Assembly (NCBI GenBank): GCA_027038965.1
Contig: JALWFG010000016.1
Span: 1-64,000 of the forward strand
Length of the DNA: 64,000 nucleotides
Reading direction: 5' to 3'
Source: Candidatus Desulfofervidaceae bacterium
GTDB lineage: Bacteria; Desulfobacterota; Desulfofervidia; Desulfofervidales; Desulfofervidaceae
Of the stretch, positions 50,929-60,357 are shown piece after piece. Position numbers and translations under genes: made by a program. Position 1 is the stretch's first letter; each line of letters begins with the position of its first letter. The notes below the pieces were generated by a model. The model was not told where the DNA came from. It saw only the letters and a program-made list of their open reading frames with translations, and did not search any database.

Positions 50929-53139
50929 ATGCCTAATAAGGCAAAGATTGTTTGGACAAAAACGGATGAAGCGCCACGTCTTGCAACATACTCCCTTTTC
51001 CCAATTGTGAGGGCCTTTACAAAGTGCGCTGACGTTGAGGTTGAACTAAGGGATATTTCTCTTGCAGGAAGAGTCCTTGCCCAATTTGGCTATGCAGAAG
51101 ATGACCTTGCATACCTTGGAGAGCTTGTCTGGAGACCAGAGGCCAATATAGTAAAACTTCCAAACATATCTGCTACAGTTCCACAATTAGTTGATACAAT
51201 CAAGGAACTTCAGTCACAGAATCTTGGCCTTCCAGACTATCCTGAAGAGCCAAAGACGGAAGAAGAAAAAAAGATAAAAGAGAAATACGCCAAGTGTCTT
51301 GGAAGCGTCGTAAACCCTGTTTTAAGGCAGGGGAATTCAGACAGAAGAGTTGCTCCACCTGTTAAGGAATATGCCCAAAAAACTGCCCAAACGCGGAATT
51401 GGATGAAGGAAGTAAAGCCCTCTTGCCAAAGTTATGTGGCTCACATGATTTGCAGTGACTTTTACGAAAATGAAAAGTCGGTAACTCTAGAGAAAGATAC
51501 CAAAATAAGGTATGAATTTGTTGACCCAAACGGAAATGTAACGGTCTTAAAAGAGGCAGAAGTTGGCAAGGGTGATGTAGTAGATGGAACCTTCATAAAT
51601 AGGAAAAAACTAAGGGAGTTTTATGAACTTGTCCTCCAGGACGCCAAGGGAAAGGACATTCTTTTTTCTCTCCATGTAAAAGCAACGATGATGAAGGTCT
51701 CAGATCCTGTCATTTTTGGAGATGCTATCAGAGTGTACTTTAAAGACCTCTTTGAGAAGCACGCTAAAGAGCTTGAGGAAATAGGATTTAACCCCAACTT
51801 TGGGCTTGTAGACCTTGAGAAAAAGCTTGAAAGACTACCAAAAGAACAGCAAGAAGATATTAAAAAGACAATTAAGGAAATCTACAAAAAGCGTCCCAGG
51901 CTCTATATGGTTGACTCAGACAGGGGTATAACCAACCTTCATCGGCCAAACGATGTCATCGTTGACAATTCTGTCCCCACAATCATCAAAAATGGCCTTC
52001 AGGGCTGGGGACCAAGTGGTGAAACAGACGATTGCGTAATTACCATTCCTGACAGGTGCTATGCCACAATGTATAGGGAAGTAGTTGAAGATGTGAAGGT
52101 AAACGGACAGTTTAACCCGACCAAGGTTGGAACTGTCCAAAATATTGGACTTATGGCAATGAAAGCCGAAGAATACGGAAGCCACGACAAGACATTTTTT
52201 GCACCAGATAATGGCATAATGAGAATTGTTGATGAAGAAGGAAACCTTCTTGTTGAGCATAAAGTCTCTCAAGGAGACATTTATCGAAGTTGCATAACAA
52301 GGGATATTGCCATTCGCGACTGGATCAAGCTTGCCGTGAGAAGGGCCAAGGAAACAGGCCTCCCAATTGTGTTCTGGCTTGACCAATTTAGGGCCCACGA
52401 TAGGGAAATTCTTAAGAAAGTCACAGAAGAGCTTTCCCAACATGATCTCTCAGATGTTGATTACTATATCAAGCCACCTCAAGATGCAATGAAGTTCACC
52501 CTTAAGCGGTTCAGGGAAGGAAAGGACACCATCGCCGTTACAGGAAATGTTTTAAGGGATTACTTGACAGACCTCTTCCCAATCATTGAAGTTGGGACAA
52601 GCGCAAGGTGTCTTTCAAATGTTCCCCTTATTACAGGTGGAGGAGTTTTTGAAACAGGAGCTGGTGGAAGCGCCCCTAAACATGTTCAGCAGTTTCTAAA
52701 AGAAGGACACCTGAGGTGGGATAGTCTTGGTGAATTCCTTGCCCTGGTAGAGGCCTTAAACCTTGCTTATAAGCAGGCAGGTGATAGAAAACTTTTGATT
52801 CTTGCTAATGCCCTCTCAAAGGCAGTTGGAAAGTATCTTAAAAATGACAGGACACCAAAGAGAAAAGTAGGTGAACTTGATACGCGGGGAAGCCACTATT
52901 ACCTAGCTCGTTACTGGGCAGAAGAACTGGCCGCCCAGACTGAAGATAAAGAACTGGCCGAAAAATTTACCCCGATAGCAGAGGCCCTGGCTAATAATGA
53001 ACAAAAGATACTTTCCGAAATTGACGCAACTCAGGGTTCTTCAAAGGACATTGGTGGTTACTATTACCCTGATGATGACAAGGCCGAGGCGGCCATGAGG
53101 CCAAGTAAGACGTTTAATGAAATCATTGATTCTATTTGA
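50929..53139 (+). CDS. icd: Monomeric-type NADP-dependent isocitrate dehydrogenase
   Basis: A 736-residue protein of the monomeric (IDH-II) family, full length: KIVWTKTDEAPRLATYSLFPI at the start, DRRVAPPVKEYAQKT, MVDSDRGITNLHRPNDVI, GWGPSGETDDCVITIPDRCYA and KRKVGELDTRGSHYYLARYWAEELA. In the reductive cycle it would carboxylate 2-oxoglutarate to isocitrate. Leucine is mostly encoded by CTT here, while the flanking genes prefer TTA and TTG, so this gene may have a different origin. The ribosome site is AAGGAGG. Confidence 0.92.
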   Translation: MPNKAKIVWTKTDEAPRLATYSLFPIVRAFTKCADVEVELRDISLAGRVLAQFGYAEDDLAYLGELVWRPEANIVKLPNISATVPQLVDTIKELQSQNLGLPDYPEEPKTEEEKKIKEKYAKCLGSVVNPVLRQGNSDRRVAPPVKEYAQKTAQTRNWMKEVKPSCQSYVAHMICSDFYENEKSVTLEKDTKIRYEFVDPNGNVTVLKEAEVGKGDVVDGTFINRKKLREFYELVLQDAKGKDILFSLHVKATMMKVSDPVIFGDAIRVYFKDLFEKHAKELEEIGFNPNFGLVDLEKKLERLPKEQQEDIKKTIKEIYKKRPRLYMVDSDRGITNLHRPNDVIVDNSVPTIIKNGLQGWGPSGETDDCVITIPDRCYATMYREVVEDVKVNGQFNPTKVGTVQNIGLMAMKAEEYGSHDKTFFAPDNGIMRIVDEEGNLLVEHKVSQGDIYRSCITRDIAIRDWIKLAVRRAKETGLPIVFWLDQFRAHDREILKKVTEELSQHDLSDVDYYIKPPQDAMKFTLKRFREGKDTIAVTGNVLRDYLTDLFPIIEVGTSARCLSNVPLITGGGVFETGAGGSAPKHVQQFLKEGHLRWDSLGEFLALVEALNLAYKQAGDRKLLILANALSKAVGKYLKNDRTPKRKVGELDTRGSHYYLARYWAEELAAQTEDKELAEKFTPIAEALANNEQKILSEIDATQGSSKDIGGYYYPDDDKAEAAMRPSKTFNEIIDSI

Positions 53140-53274
53140 TGCTTTGCCTTTAAGGGGGTAAAGGAAGCTCAAGTAATGCGGAATATATAAAGTTGCGAAT
53201 TGGCAAAAGGGTTATTTGATGATATTGACTAATGAGATATTTTAAAAACACATAGACTGATGAGGAGAGGTAAA

Positions 53275-54207
53275 ATGAGACGATACAAAGTAAGTATTAT
53301 CGGATCCGGGATGGTAGGTTCTACTACCGCCCAATGTATTGTTCAAAAAGATTTGGCAAATGTGGTTTTAATAGACATAAAGGAGGGTATTGCTCAAGGT
53401 AAGGCCCTAGACATTTGGGAGGCCTCTCCTTTAAATGGCTTTCAAGGCTATATTAAAGGTGGAAGCGATTATGCCCTGACTGCGGATTCAGATGTGGCAG
53501 TTATTACTGCAGGCATTCCTAGAAAGCCCGGTATGAAAAGGGAAGATTTAATCGGCATCAATGGGGATATTGTCATTGGGGCGGCTCAAAAAATTCTTGA
53601 ATACTCTCCAGAAGCGATAATTATCGTAGTTACTAATCCTGTAGACACTTTAACTTATGGTGTTTATAAGAAGCTGAAAATACCTCGGAATCGGATTATA
53701 GGCATGTCTGGCATGCTTGATTCTAGTCGCTTGCGTAGTTTCATCGCAATGGAAGTAGGTATTTCTCCCCAAAACATCACGGCTATGGTCATTGGAGCCC
53801 ATACAGAAAGCAATATGATCCCCCTTTTACGCCTAGCCAATATTAATGGGGTGCCTCTGAATAAGTTCTTAGGTCAAGATAAAATGGAGGAGCTTGCCAA
53901 GAGAACTCGGCTGGCAGGGGCCGAGATTGTAGGCCTTCTTCAAACAGGAAGTGCTTATTATGCCCCAGCCATGGCTATTACCGAAATGGTAGAAGCCATC
54001 TTAAGGGACAAAAAGGTAATCATTCCCTGTTCGGTATGTCTAGAAGGAGAATATGGGCTTAAAGATTGTGCCTTGTGTATCCCTGTAGTTTTGGGTAGAG
54101 AAGGGGTAGAAAAGATTATAGAGTTAGACTTGACTCCAGAAGAAGTAAGATGGATGAATGAAGGGGCCAAAGTCATAAAAGAAATGATTGGGTGTATGAA
54201 AATATGA
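53275..54207 (+). CDS. mdh: Malate dehydrogenase
   Basis: A 310-residue protein from the ATG at 53275, which has AGGAGAGG before it; an in-frame ATG 15 bases upstream overlaps that site. LDH-like fold: NAD-binding VSIIGSGMVGSTTAQCI, VVLIDIKEG (Asp for NAD), VTNPVDTLTYG and DSSRLRSFIA. The loop around the catalytic histidine is IGAHTESNMIPLL, where most family members have GGHGDxMVP, so the Gly-Asp after His is replaced by Thr-Glu-Ser-Asn. It reduces oxaloacetate to malate in the reductive cycle. Stop overlaps the next start as ATGA. Confidence 0.88.
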   Translation: MRRYKVSIIGSGMVGSTTAQCIVQKDLANVVLIDIKEGIAQGKALDIWEASPLNGFQGYIKGGSDYALTADSDVAVITAGIPRKPGMKREDLIGINGDIVIGAAQKILEYSPEAIIIVVTNPVDTLTYGVYKKLKIPRNRIIGMSGMLDSSRLRSFIAMEVGISPQNITAMVIGAHTESNMIPLLRLANINGVPLNKFLGQDKMEELAKRTRLAGAEIVGLLQTGSAYYAPAMAITEMVEAILRDKKVIIPCSVCLEGEYGLKDCALCIPVVLGREGVEKIIELDLTPEEVRWMNEGAKVIKEMIGCMKI

Positions 54208-55043
54208 GAGAGATTAAGGTAGAAGAACTAACTCATACAGTAAAAAGGCTATGTCAAGAGGCGTGTGTGTACCTCAATGAAGACGTTGAGGCGGCCTTAG
54301 AAAGGGCTTATATCCTAGAAAAATCTCCTATAGGGCGGGAGGTAATCAAACAGCTCCTCAAAAATAGAGATGTGGCTAAGGAAACAGGATTGCCCATTTG
54401 TCAGGACACAGGAATAACTATTGTCTTTTTAAAAGTTGGCCAGGATGTGCATTTTGTAGGTGGGAATGTAGAAGAGGCCATTAATGAGGGTGTAAGAAGG
54501 GGCTATGAGGAAGGATATTTGCGAAAATCTGTTTGTCATCCTCTTACGAGAGAAAATACTAAAGATAATACTCCTGCCATCATTCACTACGAAATTGTGC
54601 CCGGCAACGAGGTAGAAGTGATTGTGATGCCCAAGGGTGCAGGCAGTGAAAACAAGTGCACGGCAACGGTCTTAACCCCAGCCGAGGGCTTAGAAGGTAT
54701 TGAAAGGTTTCTTTGTAAAACAGTAGAAGAGGCTGCGGTGAATACCTGTAGCCCTTTAATTGTAGGTGTGGGTATTGGAGGAACAATAGATAAGGCAGCC
54801 CTTCTGGCCAAAAAGGCCATCTTGCGCCCTTTGGGAGAGTGGCATAAAGATAACAAATTGGCTGCCCTTGAAATGAAGTGGCTTGAGATGCTCAATAAAT
54901 TGGGTTATGGCCCTTTGGGATTGGGTGGTAGGGTGACATGTTTAGATGTACACATAGAAATCTTTCCTTGTCACATTGCGAGTTTGCCGGTGGCAGTAAA
55001 CGTGCAATGTCATGCCCATAGGGTAAAGAAGGCGGTGTTATAA
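54204..55043 (+). CDS. fumA: Fumarate hydratase class I, alpha subunit
   Basis: A 279-residue protein from the ATG at 54204, which overlaps the mdh stop by 4 bases. Features of the two-part iron-sulfur fumarase: GLPICQDTGITIVF, KGAGSENKCTATVLTPAEG and CSPLIVGVGIGGT, with three cysteines to bind the 4Fe-4S cluster, and GGRVTCLDVHIEIFPCH near the end. Works with the beta subunit to dehydrate malate to fumarate. Tartrate dehydratase is the related alternative, but the operon makes fumarase clear. Confidence 0.9.
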   Translation: MREIKVEELTHTVKRLCQEACVYLNEDVEAALERAYILEKSPIGREVIKQLLKNRDVAKETGLPICQDTGITIVFLKVGQDVHFVGGNVEEAINEGVRRGYEEGYLRKSVCHPLTRENTKDNTPAIIHYEIVPGNEVEVIVMPKGAGSENKCTATVLTPAEGLEGIERFLCKTVEEAAVNTCSPLIVGVGIGGTIDKAALLAKKAILRPLGEWHKDNKLAALEMKWLEMLNKLGYGPLGLGGRVTCLDVHIEIFPCHIASLPVAVNVQCHAHRVKKAVL

Positions 55044-55078
55044 GGTGTATGGAAGATAATTGTTTAGAGGGTAAATTA

Positions 55079-55645
55079 ATGAGTGAAGTGAAACATTTGC
55101 AAACTCCTCTTTCGGAGGAAGTCATTGCGGGCTTAAAAACAGGGGATAGGGTGTTGTTAAGCGGAGTGGTTTATACCGCCAGAGACGCGGCCCATAAACG
55201 CTTAGTGACCTTGATTAAAGAAGGGAAAAACCTTCCTTTTGATATTGAGGGACAAATTATCTATTATGTAGGTCCTGCACCGGCCCCGCCTGGTCGGCCT
55301 ATTGGGGCGGCTGGGCCAACGACTAGTTCTCGGATGGACCCCTATGCCCCGATTCTCTTGGCCCATGGGCTTAAGGGTATGATTGGAAAGGGCAAGAGGA
55401 GTCGGGAAGTAATAGAAGCTATCAAAAGGTTTAAAGGTATTTACTTTATCGCCCCTGGTGGAGCAGGGGCCTTACTTGCTTTATGTGTTAGGCAAGCTGA
55501 GGTAATTGCCTATCCTGAATTGGGCGCTGAAGCTGTTTATAAGCTTGTTGTTAAAGATTTGCCATTGTTCGTAGGTAATGATATATATGGAAATGACATC
55601 TATGAAATAGGAAAAAAGGAGTTTCAAATTGCGTCTTGTCCTTAA
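55079..55645 (+). CDS. fumB: Fumarate hydratase class I, beta subunit
   Basis: A 188-residue protein from the ATG at 55079 (GAGGG upstream), giving MSEVKHLQTPLSEEVIAGLKTGDRVLLSG, the usual family start; a longer start at 55049 is possible. Other parts: YTARDAAHKRL, YYVGPAPAPPGRPIGAAGPTT, SRMDPYAPILLAHGLKGMIGKG and IAPGGAGALLA. It supplies much of the substrate pocket. The following hdrC start lies inside its last 17 bases. Confidence 0.9.
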   Translation: MSEVKHLQTPLSEEVIAGLKTGDRVLLSGVVYTARDAAHKRLVTLIKEGKNLPFDIEGQIIYYVGPAPAPPGRPIGAAGPTTSSRMDPYAPILLAHGLKGMIGKGKRSREVIEAIKRFKGIYFIAPGGAGALLALCVRQAEVIAYPELGAEAVYKLVVKDLPLFVGNDIYGNDIYEIGKKEFQIASCP

Positions 55646-56021
55646 GAAAAACGATGGTCTTCTAAAAAAGATAAAGGCAATTAGCGGTGAAGATATTTAT
55701 GCATGTTATCAGTGTGGCATGTGTTCCGCGGGTTGTCCAATGGGACAGGAAATGGACCTCTTGCCTAACCAAGTAATACGTCTTTTACAGATAGGAGCAG
55801 AAAGGCAGGTGCTTCATTGTCGGACAGTTTGGCTTTGTGCTAGCTGTTTTACCTGTACGGCTCGCTGTCCCAAAGGAGTCAATTTAGCCCGCCTGATGGA
55901 GGGAGTACGTTTATTCCTTTTGCGAACGCAAAAGGAGGACCACTTTTCTCCTCAACAAATGGTCAAAGAGCCCTTGCCACCAATCGCTTTGATTGGGGCT
56001 CTACGGAAGTTTACAACTTAG
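55629..56021 (+). CDS. hdrC: HdrC-like iron-sulfur protein
   Basis: A 130-residue protein read from TTG at 55629, with AAGGAG 7 bases before it. Two 4Fe-4S sites: CYQCGMCSAGCPMG and CASCFTCTARCPKG, the standard HdrC pattern with a helical linker between. Cytosolic. In HdrABC complexes it passes electrons between HdrA flavin and the HdrB site. It overlaps fumB by 17 bases, so its synthesis is tied to the fumarase. Confidence 0.86.
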   Translation: MRLVLKKNDGLLKKIKAISGEDIYACYQCGMCSAGCPMGQEMDLLPNQVIRLLQIGAERQVLHCRTVWLCASCFTCTARCPKGVNLARLMEGVRLFLLRTQKEDHFSPQQMVKEPLPPIALIGALRKFTT

Positions 56022-56044
56022 ACTTTACAAAACTAAGGGGAACT

Positions 56045-56890
56045 ATGGCAGAAAAAGGAAAACAGACGATGGAGATTGCTTATTTTCCAGGCTGTACTTT
56101 AAAGAATACGGCGAAAAGATTGGAAACCTCGGCCCTGGGCGTAGCCAAATTATTAGGTTTGGATTTGAGAGAACTGCCTAACTGGACATGTTGTGGAACG
56201 TGTTTTTCTCTGGCTGAAGATAATTTAATGAAACAAGTTGCTCCTATTCGGACTTTATCCAGGGCAGCTAGTTTGGGCTATTCGGTCATCACTACCTTGT
56301 GCTCTGTTTGTTACAACACCCTTAAACAAGCGGACTTGTTTGTTAAATCTGACCCTAAAAGGCTAAAAAAGATTAACACCTTTATGGAAGAAGAGGCTAA
56401 TTATGAGGGACAAATAGCCGTTAAACATTTCCTTACCCTTTTGGATGAATTGGGTGAGGAAAAAATAAAGGAAGCGGTAAAACACAATTTAAATGGATTG
56501 AAAGTAGGCTGTTACTACGGCTGTCTGCTTTTGAGGCCACAAAGTATAGCCATAGATGATTGCGAACAACCTCAAATCATGGAGCGGCTTATGAAGGCCT
56601 TGGGGGCAGAACCTGTATATTTTCCATACCAAGTTGAGTGTTGTGGGAGCTATCATACGGCTGTCCATCCGGAAATTGTGGCCAGACGTGCCTATCGCAT
56701 CTTGGAAAATGCTAGAGAAAATGGGGCAGAGATAGTAGTAACAAGTTGTCCCCTTTGTTATTTTAACCTCAAGGACAGACAAAAAAACATAAAAGAAATT
56801 TATTCTGGTTTTAAGCCTATGAAGGTATCATATTTTACTGAAATTATGGCTGATGCCTTTGGTTTGACAAAAATATTGGAGAACGGCTAA
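56045..56890 (+). CDS. hdrB: HdrB-like CCG-domain protein
   Basis: A 281-residue protein with two CCG cysteine motifs: YFPGCTLKN ... NWTCCGTCFS ... LCSVCYNTL and VGCYYGCLL ... VECCGSYHT ... SCPLCYFNL. These hold the two non-cubane 4Fe-4S clusters that reduce disulfides in methanogens and act on other acceptors in bacteria. Its last base is the first base of the hdrA start (TAATG). Confidence 0.88.
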   Translation: MAEKGKQTMEIAYFPGCTLKNTAKRLETSALGVAKLLGLDLRELPNWTCCGTCFSLAEDNLMKQVAPIRTLSRAASLGYSVITTLCSVCYNTLKQADLFVKSDPKRLKKINTFMEEEANYEGQIAVKHFLTLLDELGEEKIKEAVKHNLNGLKVGCYYGCLLLRPQSIAIDDCEQPQIMERLMKALGAEPVYFPYQVECCGSYHTAVHPEIVARRAYRILENARENGAEIVVTSCPLCYFNLKDRQKNIKEIYSGFKPMKVSYFTEIMADAFGLTKILENG

Positions 56891-58932
56891 TGCGGATTGG
56901 GGTATTTATTTGCCACTGTGGCAGGAATATCGCTGGGGTTGTAGATATTAAGGCCTTGGTAGACCGGGTTTCTACCTTGGAAAACGTAGTTTATGCTACT
57001 AATGAAATGTACCTGTGCAGTGACCCTGGTCAGCGCAAGATTCAAGAAGTAATCAAGGAATTTAAGCTTGACCGGGTGGTAGTAGCTGCTTGTAGCCCTA
57101 AGATGCATGGGGCCACCTTTGCTCGGGCCATTGAAGAGGCTGGGCTAAACCCTTACTTGATAGAAATTGCCAACATCCGGGAGCAATGCTCTTGGGTACA
57201 TCAAGATTTGCGAAAAATAGCCACCGAAAAGGCATTTAAACTTATTAAGGCTGCGGTAGCCAAGGTGGCCTTGGCCAAACCTTTAGAGCCCGTTTATGTT
57301 CCTCTTACTCGAAAGGTCTTAATAATCGGAGGGGGCGTAGCTGGAATACAGGCAGCGCTGGACATTGCCAATGGAGGATTTGAGGTTTATTTGGTAGAAA
57401 AGAGTCCTACTATAGGTGGACATATGGCTCAACTAGATGAGACCTTCCCTACTTTGGATTGCTCGGCCTGTATCCTTACTCCTCGAATGGTAGAAGCGGC
57501 AAGACATCCCAATATTCACCTTTATACTTATGCCGAGGTCAAACAAGTAGAAGGGGTTGTGGGAAGCTATAAGGTAACAATTGAACAAAAGCCCCGCTAT
57601 GTTGATCCTGAAAAGTGCACGGGTTGTGGTGACTGTGCTGAAGTATGCCCAGTAATTGTGCCCAATGAGTTTGATCAAGGGTTGGGGGGGCGCAAGGCCA
57701 TCTATATCCCATTTCCTCAAGCGGTACCGGCTGTTTATACCATAGACCTAGAGCATTGTTTGAATACTGAGAAGTTGATTGTCTGCGAACAATGTTACAA
57801 GGCATGTGGGCCTAAGGCCATTAACTACCTGATGGGACCCAAAGAAATAGAAATAGAGGTTGGAGCCATCGTTTTGGCCACTGGATACGATCTGTGGCCC
57901 ATAGAAAATTTAAGGGAATATGGAGGAGGCGAATATCCTGATGTAATCAATGGCTTGGAGTTTGAAAGATTACTTTGTAGCTCTGGACCTACAGGTGGGG
58001 TGGTAAGGCGTCCTTCAGATGGGAAAATTCCCAAAAGAGTAGTTTTTATCCAATGTGCTGGCTCTCGGGACCCGAAACACGGCTGTGCCTATTGCTCCAA
58101 GATCTGTTGCATGTATACGGCCAAACATGCGCTTTTATATAAACATGCCGTGCCTGATGGAGAGGCCTATGTCTTTTTTATAGATGTGCGTGCGGCTGGA
58201 AAGCGCTACGAAGAGTTCGTCCAACGGGTAATGGGAACAGACGGTATCAAATACCTGCGAGGCAAGGTATCCAAGGTCTTTCAAAGAAATGATAAGCTAG
58301 TGGTTTGGGGTGTGGATACCTTAAGTGGCGTGGCGGTAGAAATAGAGGCCGATATGGTAGTGTTGGCCTTGCCCATTGTTCCAAGCCAAGGCACAAAGGA
58401 ATTGGCCCAAATGCTTAAGGCCCCTACTGATGAATATGGCTTCCTTTCGGAAATTCATCCCAAACTAAGACCTGTAGAATCTTCTATGATGGGAATATAT
58501 CTGGCAGGGGCGGTTCAGGCCCCTAAGGACATTCCTGATAGTGTTTCTCAGGCCAGTGCGGCTGCAAGCAAGGTGTTATCTTTATTTTCTAACAAGCAAC
58601 TTGCCCTTGACCCTATTAAGGCCGAGGTGGATTTGGAAAAGTGTGTAGGGTGTGGAGAATGTGCCAAGGTCTGTCCATTTGGGGCTATTACTATGAAGAA
58701 ACGACTAGATAAAAAGAAAAGGAAATATGCAGAGGTTAATAAGGCCCTTTGTCAAGGCTGTGGATGTTGCATGGCTGCCTGTCGCAAGGAGGCTATCCAA
58801 GTAGAGGGCTTTACACTGCCCCAATTGAGGGCCCAGATTTATGCCATTTTAGATGCTAAACCGACAAAGGTTGAGATTAAGAAAAAGGAAGGCGGAAATG
58901 AGGACAAAACGGCGATTGTTAAACCTAGATAA
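56890..58932 (+). CDS. hdrA: HdrA-like flavoprotein
   Basis: A 680-residue protein of normal HdrA length. N-terminal cluster part [16 protein letters not shown] site [21 protein letters not shown], the HdrA cysteine loop [15 protein letters not shown], and ferredoxin motifs [26 protein letters not shown] and [13 protein letters not shown]. HdrA can split electron pairs at its FAD between a low- and a high-potential acceptor. In this operon it stands between fumarase and 2-oxoglutarate synthase, so it may make reduced ferredoxin for the carboxylation step or drive fumarate reduction. Partner dehydrogenase not in view. Confidence 0.9.
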   Translation: MRIGVFICHCGRNIAGVVDIKALVDRVSTLENVVYATNEMYLCSDPGQRKIQEVIKEFKLDRVVVAACSPKMHGATFARAIEEAGLNPYLIEIANIREQCSWVHQDLRKIATEKAFKLIKAAVAKVALAKPLEPVYVPLTRKVLIIGGGVAGIQAALDIANGGFEVYLVEKSPTIGGHMAQLDETFPTLDCSACILTPRMVEAARHPNIHLYTYAEVKQVEGVVGSYKVTIEQKPRYVDPEKCTGCGDCAEVCPVIVPNEFDQGLGGRKAIYIPFPQAVPAVYTIDLEHCLNTEKLIVCEQCYKACGPKAINYLMGPKEIEIEVGAIVLATGYDLWPIENLREYGGGEYPDVINGLEFERLLCSSGPTGGVVRRPSDGKIPKRVVFIQCAGSRDPKHGCAYCSKICCMYTAKHALLYKHAVPDGEAYVFFIDVRAAGKRYEEFVQRVMGTDGIKYLRGKVSKVFQRNDKLVVWGVDTLSGVAVEIEADMVVLALPIVPSQGTKELAQMLKAPTDEYGFLSEIHPKLRPVESSMMGIYLAGAVQAPKDIPDSVSQASAAASKVLSLFSNKQLALDPIKAEVDLEKCVGCGECAKVCPFGAITMKKRLDKKKRKYAEVNKALCQGCGCCMAACRKEAIQVEGFTLPQLRAQIYAILDAKPTKVEIKKKEGGNEDKTAIVKPR

Positions 58933-59191
58933 ACTTACAAAGCCAAAGGGCAAAGTGGTATTTATACCTGAAAGATGCAAGGAATGTGGTCTATGCATTG
59001 AATATTGCCCCACGCAGATATTAGAATATTCAACAGAATTTAACGAAAAGGGCTACCATTATCCTATTATAAAACCAGGGAAAGAAGATGAATGTGTCGG
59101 GTGTGGCTTTTGTCAGGAGGTATGCCCTGATTTTGCTATTTATGTGGAGCTAATAGAACCAAAACTTCAAAGCAATGACGCCAAGGAGTAA
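58898..59191 (+). CDS. korD: Ferredoxin-like delta subunit of 2-oxoglutarate synthase
   Basis: A 97-residue protein from the ATG at 58898 (GGAAGGCGG upstream). Two 4Fe-4S motifs: [13 protein letters not shown] and [13 protein letters not shown]. It overlaps the end of hdrA by 35 bases in another frame. It feeds electrons from ferredoxin to the TPP subunit. The next gene starts at its stop with AAGGAG inside its last codons. Confidence 0.87.
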   Translation: MRTKRRLLNLDKLTKPKGKVVFIPERCKECGLCIEYCPTQILEYSTEFNEKGYHYPIIKPGKEDECVGCGFCQEVCPDFAIYVELIEPKLQSNDAKE

Positions 59192-60346
59192 ATGATGGGA
59201 AAGGATATTTTAACAGGCATTCATTTTTTGAGTGGCAACCATGCTTGTGTAGAAGGGGCCATTGCGGCCGGATGCCGTTTCTACGCTGGTTATCCAATTA
59301 CCCCTTCTAACGAAGTTGCTGAAAGGGCCTCGGTAAGACTCCCCCAAGTAGGAGGGATCTACATTCAGATGGAAGATGAATTGGGTTCCATGGCCGCTTT
59401 AGTAGGGGCCTCTTGGGCAGGGGCCAAACCTATGACTGCCACTTCAGGCCCGGGCTTTAGTCTAATGCAGGAAAATTTAGGGCTGGCCGTCATGATGGAG
59501 GCCCCATGTGTAGTAGTCAACGTGCAACGGGGGAGTCCCTCTACAGGTCTGCCCACAGCCGTAGGCCAAGCCGATGTTATGCAGGCCAGATGGGGAAGCC
59601 ATGGGGATTATGAAGTGATTGCCATTGCCCCTGCTTCGCCTCAAGAATGTTTTGACTTTATCATTAAGGCCTTTAATCTAGCCGAGAGATGGCGGGTTCC
59701 TGTTGTATTTTTAACCGATGAAAGCGTAGCCCACATGTCTGAGCGGGTCGTTATCCCACCAAGGGAAGAAATTATTAAAAGGCTGGTTTCCCGAAAGAAG
59801 CCCAGTTTGCCTCCGGAAAAGTTTCTTCCCTATAAACCCGGCCAGGACTTGGTCCCTGAGATGCCTATTGCCGGCGAGGGATATCGTTTCCATACCACAG
59901 GCCTGACCCACAACGAGAAGGGTTATCCTGATTTAAGCCCTAAGGCCCAGGATAAACTTGTCAGGCGACTGGTAGATAAAATTCGCAAAAATGCCGACCA
60001 AATTGTAGAATATGAAGAATTTATGACCGAAGATGCTGAGGTGGTTCTAGTAACCTTTGGTGTTTCTTCTCGGATCTGCAGGGCCGTGGTTAAACGGGCC
60101 AGGAAAGCAGGTCTAAAGCTGGGTATGCTTCGTCTAATCGTTGTCTGGCCATTTCCAGAAAAGAAAATTGCAGAATTGGCAGGGCAGGTAAAGGCCCTTG
60201 TTTCTGTAGAAATTAATTTGGGACAGGTGTTCTTAGAGCTTGAACGCATAGTAAAGGAGCGTGCTAAGGTCTTTCTCATTCCAAATGCAGGTGGCGAGGT
60301 CCATGATCCAGATAAGGTATTTGAAGAAATTAAACAAATTGTTTAA
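59192..60346 (+). CDS. korA: 2-oxoglutarate:ferredoxin oxidoreductase, alpha subunit
   Basis: A 384-residue protein: GCRFYAGYPITPSNEVAE, EDELGSMAALVGASWAG, ATSGPGFSLMQENLG and the C-terminal LRLIVVWPFPEKKIAELAG with VSVEINLGQ. It belongs to the OFOR alpha family that carries the 2-oxoacid-binding part. With KorB it fixes CO2 onto succinyl-CoA to give 2-oxoglutarate, using reduced ferredoxin. Two start ATGs are adjacent; the first fits the ribosome site. Confidence 0.9.
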   Translation: MMGKDILTGIHFLSGNHACVEGAIAAGCRFYAGYPITPSNEVAERASVRLPQVGGIYIQMEDELGSMAALVGASWAGAKPMTATSGPGFSLMQENLGLAVMMEAPCVVVNVQRGSPSTGLPTAVGQADVMQARWGSHGDYEVIAIAPASPQECFDFIIKAFNLAERWRVPVVFLTDESVAHMSERVVIPPREEIIKRLVSRKKPSLPPEKFLPYKPGQDLVPEMPIAGEGYRFHTTGLTHNEKGYPDLSPKAQDKLVRRLVDKIRKNADQIVEYEEFMTEDAEVVLVTFGVSSRICRAVVKRARKAGLKLGMLRLIVVWPFPEKKIAELAGQVKALVSVEINLGQVFLELERIVKERAKVFLIPNAGGEVHDPDKVFEEIKQIV

Positions 60347-60357
60347 GGGAGTAAACA

